A DNA stretch of 64,000 nt from CAJOIG01 sp051867595 (GTDB lineage Bacteria; Bacillota; Clostridia; Oscillospirales; Oscillospiraceae): assembly GCA_051867595.1 (NCBI GenBank), contig JBJDYS010000003.1:1-64000 (forward strand), written 5' to 3'. A program made the position numbers and the translations under genes. Position 1 is the stretch's first letter, and each line of letters begins with the position of its first letter. Of the stretch, positions 59,220-64,000 are shown one piece after another. The notes beneath the pieces are model-generated. The model was not told where the DNA came from. It did no database searches and worked only from the letters and a program-made list of their open reading frames with translations.

Positions 59220-61112
59220 TCAAATGATTCGCTTAAACTGCCTGTCCAGCTCTTTCCGGGTCAGCGTGACCGCCACCGGACGGCCGTGCGGGCAATACCG
59301 TATCTCGCCGGAGGCGACCTTGTCCACAAGCACCTGCAGCTCCCTCGGGTCGGTATCCCACCCGGCCTTGATGGCCGCCTTGCAGGAGATGGTCTGCAAG
59401 ATCTCGTCCCGCATCAGGTCGCGCCGTCCGCGCCGGAGCTTTTCGCAGATCTCCTCCAGCGCCGGGATCGTCTGCGCCGGGTCGAGCGCATCGGGCACGC
59501 CGCGGATCAGAAGATCGTCCTCGCCCACGGCATCGACCTCGAAGCCCAGCTCCTCCAGCAGTGCGCGGTTCTCCTCCACGGCCTCGAAATCCTCCCGCCC
59601 CGGATGCCACGGCTGCGGCACCAGAAGCTGCTGGGACATGATCGTCCGTCCGGCGGCCTTCAGCCGGTCAAAATTCATCCGCTCATGCGCGGCGTGCTTG
59701 TCGATGAGGAGCATCGTATCGCCGGTCTCGGCGATGATGTAGGTTTTCATGACCTCCCCCACCAGCCGGACGGCGGACGGTTTGGCCGCTTCCGGCGCTT
59801 CGGCAAACAGGCTCGCCTGCTCCGGCCCGGGCATCGGTTCGGGCGCGCTTTTCTTCTGCGGCTCCGGCGTGGAAGCTGCCCTCTCCGCCGCTCTCTCCGT
59901 CGGGACGGGCGGCGTATACCGGCCCGGCGCGGTATCGTACCGCGTCCCCGGACTGCGGAGCGTAAAGCCCGGACGGCTCGGCGCGGTATATGGGCTTTCC
60001 CGCCGGGATGGCTCGGCGGGAACGGTTCGGTCCGGCACGGGCTTTGCCGGTGAAACCGGCGTCACAGGGGGTGTTTCGAGCTTCTTTTTCGTCCCGGCGG
60101 ACAGATCCATCTGCAGGGTGTTCTCCTCGCCGCGCACCGCGTTCAGCGCGCTGTAATAGACCGCGTCGAACACCTTTTTCTCGCCGGAGAATTTGACTTC
60201 GTTTTTGGTCGGATGGACGTTCACATCCACCGCGCCGGGATTGAGCTCGATATAGATCACGCAGGCCGGGAAGCGTCCGGTGAGAAGCGTATTTTTATAC
60301 GCCTGCTCCACCGCCGCCTGCAGGGTCGCCGACTTGATCGTGCGGCCGTTTACGAAGAAAAACTGCATGGCGCGGCTGCCGCGGCCCGCCGCCGGGCTCG
60401 ACACAAAGCCCGTGACGCGCACGCCCTCGTTTTCGCCCTCCGCCGGGAGCATCGAAAGCGCCGTGTCCCGGCCCAGCAGGGCATAGACCGCCGAGCTTAT
60501 TTTTCCGTCGCCGGAGGTAAAAAATTCCTCTTTTCCGTCCCGCAGGCAGCGCACCGAGATCTCCGGATGGCCGAGCGCCACGCGCAGGGCCAGCTGCACG
60601 CACCAGGCACCCTCCGTTCGGTCGGATTTCATGAATTTGAGCCGCGCCGGGGTATTGTAAAACAGATCGCGCACGGTGAAGGTCGTACCCTTCGGACATC
60701 CGATTGGGCCCATTTCCTGAATATCGCCGCCTTCCACCGCGACGCAGGTGCCCTCGGCATCCTCCGCACGGCGGGTGATAAGCTCCACCCGGCTCACCGC
60801 CGAGATCGCCGCCAGCGCCTCGCCGCGGAAGCCCATCGTCGCGATGGCCTCCAGTCCGCGCTCATCCTTCAGCTTCGAGGTCGCATGGCGCAGAAAGCAG
60901 TTGCCCGCGTCGTCCGGCGCCATGCCGCAGCCGTCATCCGTCACGCGGATATACGTCGCGCCGCCGCCGCGCAGCTCCACGGTAATGTTTTTTGCCCCGG
61001 CATCCACGGCGTTTTCCATGAGCTCCTTGATGACGCTGCCGGGCCGCTCCACCACCTCACCGGCGGCGATCATGTCCGCCACATGGGGGGAGAGTATATT
61101 GATAACAGGCAT
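59220..61112 (-). CDS. mutL: DNA mismatch repair protein MutL
   Basis: 630 residues. GHKL ATPase motifs Glu-Leu-Met-Glu-Asn-Ala-Val-Asp-Ala-Gly, Asp-Asp-Gly-Cys-Gly-Met and Gly-Phe-Arg-Gly-Glu-Ala-Leu are in the first 110 residues. A Pro-rich linker (about 345-430) leads to the C-terminal nicking domain with Asp-Lys-His-Ala-Ala-His-Glu-Arg and Cys-Pro-His-Gly-Arg-Pro, so it should have endonuclease activity. It opens the leftward arm opposite miaB-mutS. Confidence 0.96.
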   Translation of the reverse strand: MPVINILSPHVADMIAAGEVVERPGSVIKELMENAVDAGAKNITVELRGGGATYIRVTDDGCGMAPDDAGNCFLRHATSKLKDERGLEAIATMGFRGEALAAISAVSRVELITRRAEDAEGTCVAVEGGDIQEMGPIGCPKGTTFTVRDLFYNTPARLKFMKSDRTEGAWCVQLALRVALGHPEISVRCLRDGKEEFFTSGDGKISSAVYALLGRDTALSMLPAEGENEGVRVTGFVSSPAAGRGSRAMQFFFVNGRTIKSATLQAAVEQAYKNTLLTGRFPACVIYIELNPGAVDVNVHPTKNEVKFSGEKKVFDAVYYSALNAVRGEENTLQMDLSAGTKKKLETPPVTPVSPAKPVPDRTVPAEPSRRESPYTAPSRPGFTLRSPGTRYDTAPGRYTPPVPTERAAERAASTPEPQKKSAPEPMPGPEQASLFAEAPEAAKPSAVRLVGEVMKTYIIAETGDTMLLIDKHAAHERMNFDRLKAAGRTIMSQQLLVPQPWHPGREDFEAVEENRALLEELGFEVDAVGEDDLLIRGVPDALDPAQTIPALEEICEKLRRGRRDLMRDEILQTISCKAAIKAGWDTDPRELQVLVDKVASGEIRYCPHGRPVAVTLTRKELDRQFKRII

Positions 61113-61124
61113 ATCCCGCTCCTT

Positions 61125-62102
61125 TTAGTCGGTTATGATTTCGAGCCACGCATTGGCTTGACGCAGTTCGGTCACGTCCGCGCCGGAAACCGCCGTCCCG
61201 GTCAGATCGAGCGATTCGAGGCCGGGTATCGCCACGAGCGCCGTCACATCCGTCACCGCCGTGTCCGAAAGATCCAGAAAGCCCAGAAAATCCAGCGCCG
61301 CGAGCGGCGTCACATCCGACAGCGGGTTATCGCTCAGGTCGAGGTCAGCAAGCTCGCTCAGGCCGCTCAGCGCGGAGATGTCCGTGATCGCGTTATCGGA
61401 GAGGTCAAGCCAGGAGAGATACGTCATCGCGGCCAGCGGCCGGATGTCCGTCACCTCGTTATCGGCCAGGATAAGCTCCGTGACATACGGCAGGCTCGCC
61501 AGCGGCGTCAGGTCGCTGATCTCGTTGCCGGACAGATCGACGGACGACAGCGCCGTAAGCCCTGCAAGCGCCGAGATATCCGTGATCTCATTGTCCCGCA
61601 GGTTCAGCCAGACGAGGTTCGTAAGCTCGCTCAGCGCGGAGATGTCCGCAATGCCCTTCCCGCTCAGATCCAGCTCGATCATGCCCCACAGATCGCTCAG
61701 CATGATGTCGCCGGACGCGATCCCGGTAATCTCCCGCATCGCCGCCTCGAGCGCGGCGTCGTGCCAGAGCATGGCGTGGTCTTCTTCAAGCTCCGCCCTG
61801 ACGAGCGGGTTTGAAAACTCCGCCGAGGCCAGCTCGCCGGGCGCTTTTTCCCCGTCCTCGTCCTCCGTGAAAACCGCCTCATTCGCCGGGCTCATCAGCT
61901 CGTCGCTCGTTGCCTCCCGCGCCGGGCCAAGCTCGTCCGTCACCGCCTCGTCCGGCGCCGCGTCATCGCCGGGGCCGGTCTCGCTCTCAATCAGAACCTC
62001 GCCGATCCGTTCCCGATCGACGACCATTTTTGTCTCCCCGCCGCAGCCGGTCATGACCGCCGTCAGGCAGAGCGCCAGCGCCGCGCATATCCATTTCCGC
62101 AT
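61125..62102 (-). CDS. Leucine-rich-repeat (internalin-like) lipoprotein
   Basis: 325 residues. The signal peptide ends Val-Met-Thr-Gly-Cys, a lipobox. A Glu/Ala-rich segment (about 25-100) precedes eight or so 22-residue repeats of the SDS22/internalin type (Leu-x-x-Leu-x-Leu-x-x-Asn-x-Ile-x-Asp-Ile-x-x-Leu). The array should form a curved binding surface outside the cell. It lies 12 bases before mutL on the same strand and has its own extended -10 promoter. Insertion here splits the mutS and mutL arms. The ligand is unknown. Confidence 0.88.
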   Translation of the reverse strand: MRKWICAALALCLTAVMTGCGGETKMVVDRERIGEVLIESETGPGDDAAPDEAVTDELGPAREATSDELMSPANEAVFTEDEDGEKAPGELASAEFSNPLVRAELEEDHAMLWHDAALEAAMREITGIASGDIMLSDLWGMIELDLSGKGIADISALSELTNLVWLNLRDNEITDISALAGLTALSSVDLSGNEISDLTPLASLPYVTELILADNEVTDIRPLAAMTYLSWLDLSDNAITDISALSGLSELADLDLSDNPLSDVTPLAALDFLGFLDLSDTAVTDVTALVAIPGLESLDLTGTAVSGADVTELRQANAWLEIITD

Positions 62103-62151
62103 CGTCCGCCACCTCCTGTCTCTTTGCCGTCACATAAACCAATGTGTATTC

Positions 62152-62180
62152 TTGATTATAGCACAAATAAATGATATATT
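62152..62180 (+). promoter_or_regulatory. Promoter of miaB-mutS
   Basis: TTGATT (62152-62157), 17 bases, TATATT (62175-62180). Its -35 region overlaps the -10 region of the divergent LRR promoter. Confidence 0.6.
62155..62163 (-). promoter_or_regulatory. Extended -10 promoter of the LRR lipoprotein
   Basis: The minus strand reads TGC-TATAAT about 53 bases before the ATG. A poor -35, TTTAAT, is at 17 bases. Confidence 0.6.
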
Positions 62181-62213
62181 AAAGTAATCTATTACGCATT
62201 TGCGAGGAAATCC

Positions 62214-63638
62214 ATGTACGAGAGAAAAGAGATCTCCCAGCGCGAGCTTGACGCGCAGCATCTGTATTGCGAAAAGATCCGGGACGCCATCGCCGCGCGC
62301 CCGCATTACGCCATGGTCGATACCTACGGCTGCCAGCAGAACGAGTCCGACAGCGAAATCCTGCGCGGCTGGCTTCTGGACTGCGGCTACAGCCTGACCG
62401 ACAACCCGAACCAGGCGGATATGATCGCCGTCAACACCTGCGCCGTGCGCGAGCACGCGGAGCTGCGCGTATTCGGAAACGTCGGCGCGCTCGCCCATGC
62501 CAGGGAGAAAAACCCCGACCTCATCGTCGCCGTCGGCGGCTGCATGACCCAGCAGGAACCTATTAAAAATAAAATCAAAGACTCTTTCCGCATGGTCGAT
62601 CTCGTTTTCGGGCCGCATGAGGTCTGGAAATTCCCGGAGCTGCTCTGGCAGACCATGGAGCGCCACGGCCGCCGCGGCAACAAGAGCCGCCTGATCTCCG
62701 CCGAGCCGTCGGACGGCGTTATCGCCGAAAACCTGCCCCGCCGGCGCGACAGCTCCATCAAGGCGTGGCTGTCCATCATGAACGGCTGCGACAACTTCTG
62801 CACCTACTGCATCGTGCCCCATGTCCGCGGCCGCGAGCGCAGCCGCCGTCCGGCGGATATCCTCGCCGAAGCGCGGCAGCTCGCCGAACAGGGCTACAAG
62901 GACATCACGCTCCTCGGCCAGAATGTCAACAGCTACGGCAAGGGCCTCGAAGAGGGCGTCGATTTCCCCGACCTGCTGCGGAGCATCAACGACATCCCCG
63001 GCGATTTCGTCATCCGGTTCATGACAAGCCACCCCAAGGACGCCACGGAAAAGCTCTTCGCCGCCATGGCGGAGTGCGGCAAGGCCGCCCACCACATCCA
63101 CCTGCCCGCGCAGTCCGGCTCCGACCGCATTCTGAAGGCCATGAACCGGCATTATGACCGGGACAAGTACCTCCAAACCGTGGAGCTTGCCCGGAAATAT
63201 ATGCCCGACCTCGTGCTGACCACGGACATCATCGTGGGCTTCCCCGGCGAGACCGAGGAGAACTTCAACGACACGCTCTCCCTCATCGAGGAGGTGCGCT
63301 ACGATGCGATGTTCACCTTCATCTACTCCCCGCGCACGGGTACGCCCGCGGCCTCCATGCCGGACCCCGCCACCCGCGCGGAAAAGCAGGTATGGTTTGA
63401 CCGCCTGCTTGAAAGCGCCAACCGCATTTCCGCCGAAAAGCACGCGGAATACGTCGGCACGCGCTGCCGCGTCCTCGTGGACGGCCTGACAAATGACCCC
63501 GAGCACAACCTCTCCGCCCGCACAAAGGGCGGCCGTCTTGTCCACCTCGCCGGGGATCCGGCGCTGGTCGGTCAGTTTGCCGAAGCGGAGATCACCGGAA
63601 GCTCCACCTGGGCGCTGTTCGGACACACAACCGGCTGA
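62214..63638 (+). CDS. miaB: tRNA-2-methylthio-N6-dimethylallyladenosine synthase MiaB
   Basis: 474 residues. The auxiliary [4Fe-4S] cluster uses Cys40, Cys76 and Cys110; the radical-SAM cluster uses Cys192, Cys196 and Cys199 (Cys-Asp-Asn-Phe-Cys-Thr-Tyr-Cys). A C-terminal TRAM domain (about 405-470) binds tRNA. It methylthiolates the isopentenyl-A37 made by MiaA. GCGAGG precedes the ATG, and mutS follows after 35 bases. Confidence 0.97.
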   Translation: MYERKEISQRELDAQHLYCEKIRDAIAARPHYAMVDTYGCQQNESDSEILRGWLLDCGYSLTDNPNQADMIAVNTCAVREHAELRVFGNVGALAHAREKNPDLIVAVGGCMTQQEPIKNKIKDSFRMVDLVFGPHEVWKFPELLWQTMERHGRRGNKSRLISAEPSDGVIAENLPRRRDSSIKAWLSIMNGCDNFCTYCIVPHVRGRERSRRPADILAEARQLAEQGYKDITLLGQNVNSYGKGLEEGVDFPDLLRSINDIPGDFVIRFMTSHPKDATEKLFAAMAECGKAAHHIHLPAQSGSDRILKAMNRHYDRDKYLQTVELARKYMPDLVLTTDIIVGFPGETEENFNDTLSLIEEVRYDAMFTFIYSPRTGTPAASMPDPATRAEKQVWFDRLLESANRISAEKHAEYVGTRCRVLVDGLTNDPEHNLSARTKGGRLVHLAGDPALVGQFAEAEITGSSTWALFGHTTG

Positions 63639-63673
63639 TCCCCCCATTCTGAAAGAGAAGAGAGAACGATACC

Positions 63674-64000
63674 ATGGCTGAAATGACGCCGATGAAGCGG
63701 CAGTATTACGAGATCCACGAGCAGTGCCCGGACTGCCTGCTCTTCTTCCGCCTGGGCGATTTTTACGAGATGTTCGACGACGACGCCCGCGTTGCCTCGA
63801 AGGAGCTTGACCTCGCGCTGACCACACGCGACCGGGGAAAGCCCGCCGAGGAGCAGACGCCGATGTGCGGCGTGCCGTACCATTCCAGCGAGGCCTACAT
63901 AGGCCGCCTCATCCAGAAGGGCTATAAGGTCGCCATCTGCGAGCAGCTCGAAGACCCCGCCGCCGCTTCCGGCATCGTCGAGCGCGGCGTCATCCGGGTC
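63674..64000 (+). CDS. mutS: DNA mismatch repair protein MutS, N-terminal part
   Basis: The first 109 residues are in the window. The mismatch-contact motif Gly-Asp-Phe-Tyr-Glu-Met-Phe (28-34) is present, with the Phe-x-Glu wedge that intercalates next to a mispaired base. Met-Cys-Gly-Val-Pro-Tyr-His and Cys-Glu-Gln-Leu-Glu-Asp-Pro also match. It is partial because the window ends. It is cotranscribed with miaB and works with the MutL encoded on the other arm. Confidence 0.96.
   Translation, partial: MAEMTPMKRQYYEIHEQCPDCLLFFRLGDFYEMFDDDARVASKELDLALTTRDRGKPAEEQTPMCGVPYHSSEAYIGRLIQKGYKVAICEQLEDPAAASGIVERGVIRV

Overview
The window is 64 kb of high-GC chromosomal DNA that reads as core genome of a Gram-positive, Clostridia-type Firmicute. 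An Oscillospiraceae-like gut bacterium is my best inference. The basis is strong AGGAGG ribosome binding sites, HrcA/CIRCE heat-shock control, the dgt-dnaG-rpoD macromolecular synthesis order, a SepF/DivIVA division cluster, lipoproteins with Gram-positive style signal peptides, and CsaB. I saw no rRNA, tRNA, CRISPR array, insertion sequence, integrase or phage gene. Both ends cut genes: a secreted protein on the left and mutS on the right.

Layout. 1-1000: a truncated secreted protein with a long structured leader, then a divergent pair of small XRE regulators that share an operator-like motif. 1059-6831 (minus): polA-rimI-tsaD-tsaE-tsaB-upp, joining DNA repair and replication, the tRNA t6A modification trio and uracil salvage. 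6978-21791: mixed housekeeping and accessory genes (DUF5714-like protein, aminotransferase, MBL hydrolase, secreted beta-helix protein, HtrA protease, U32 family protein, AEC transporter, ketopantoate reductase-like protein, lipoprotein, SH3 membrane protein, CsaB, and a histidine-phosphatase/GNAT fusion). 21892-25957: dgt-dnaG-rpoD. 26035-30865: CIRCE-controlled hrcA-grpE-dnaK-dnaJ. 30949-35219: PMT-type glycosyltransferase, PHP phosphatase, rpiB and a membrane-anchored glycosidase-like protein. 35313-35369: an 18-codon gene with its own promoter. 35514-37692: a TRIC-family channel and an AGCS symporter behind a leader that contains an intrinsic terminator.

37729-47595 (minus) is the main accessory locus. 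It holds an ADP-ribosylglycohydrolase-like enzyme with a long C-terminal extension, a nucleoside hydrolase, a complete four-gene ABC importer, a C69-type N-terminal-cysteine hydrolase, a ribokinase-like kinase and a small lipoprotein. I infer uptake and breakdown of a ribosylated compound.

47621-61112 (minus) is a long run: a polytopic GT-C-like protein, an RluD-type pseudouridine synthase, lspA, ileS, divIVA, sepF, yggS, a HlyD-like adaptor, hfq, miaA, a small coiled-coil protein and mutL. A leucine-rich-repeat lipoprotein follows at 61125-62102, and miaB-mutS diverge to the right. The miaB-mutS-mutL-miaA-hfq neighbourhood is therefore kept but split into two divergent arms around the LRR gene.

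Starts were chosen by Shine-Dalgarno position and family N-termini. Several differ from the longest open frame. The long open frames opposite polA, tsaD, dnaK, ileS and the ADP-ribosylglycohydrolase are GC-driven shadows and are left out.
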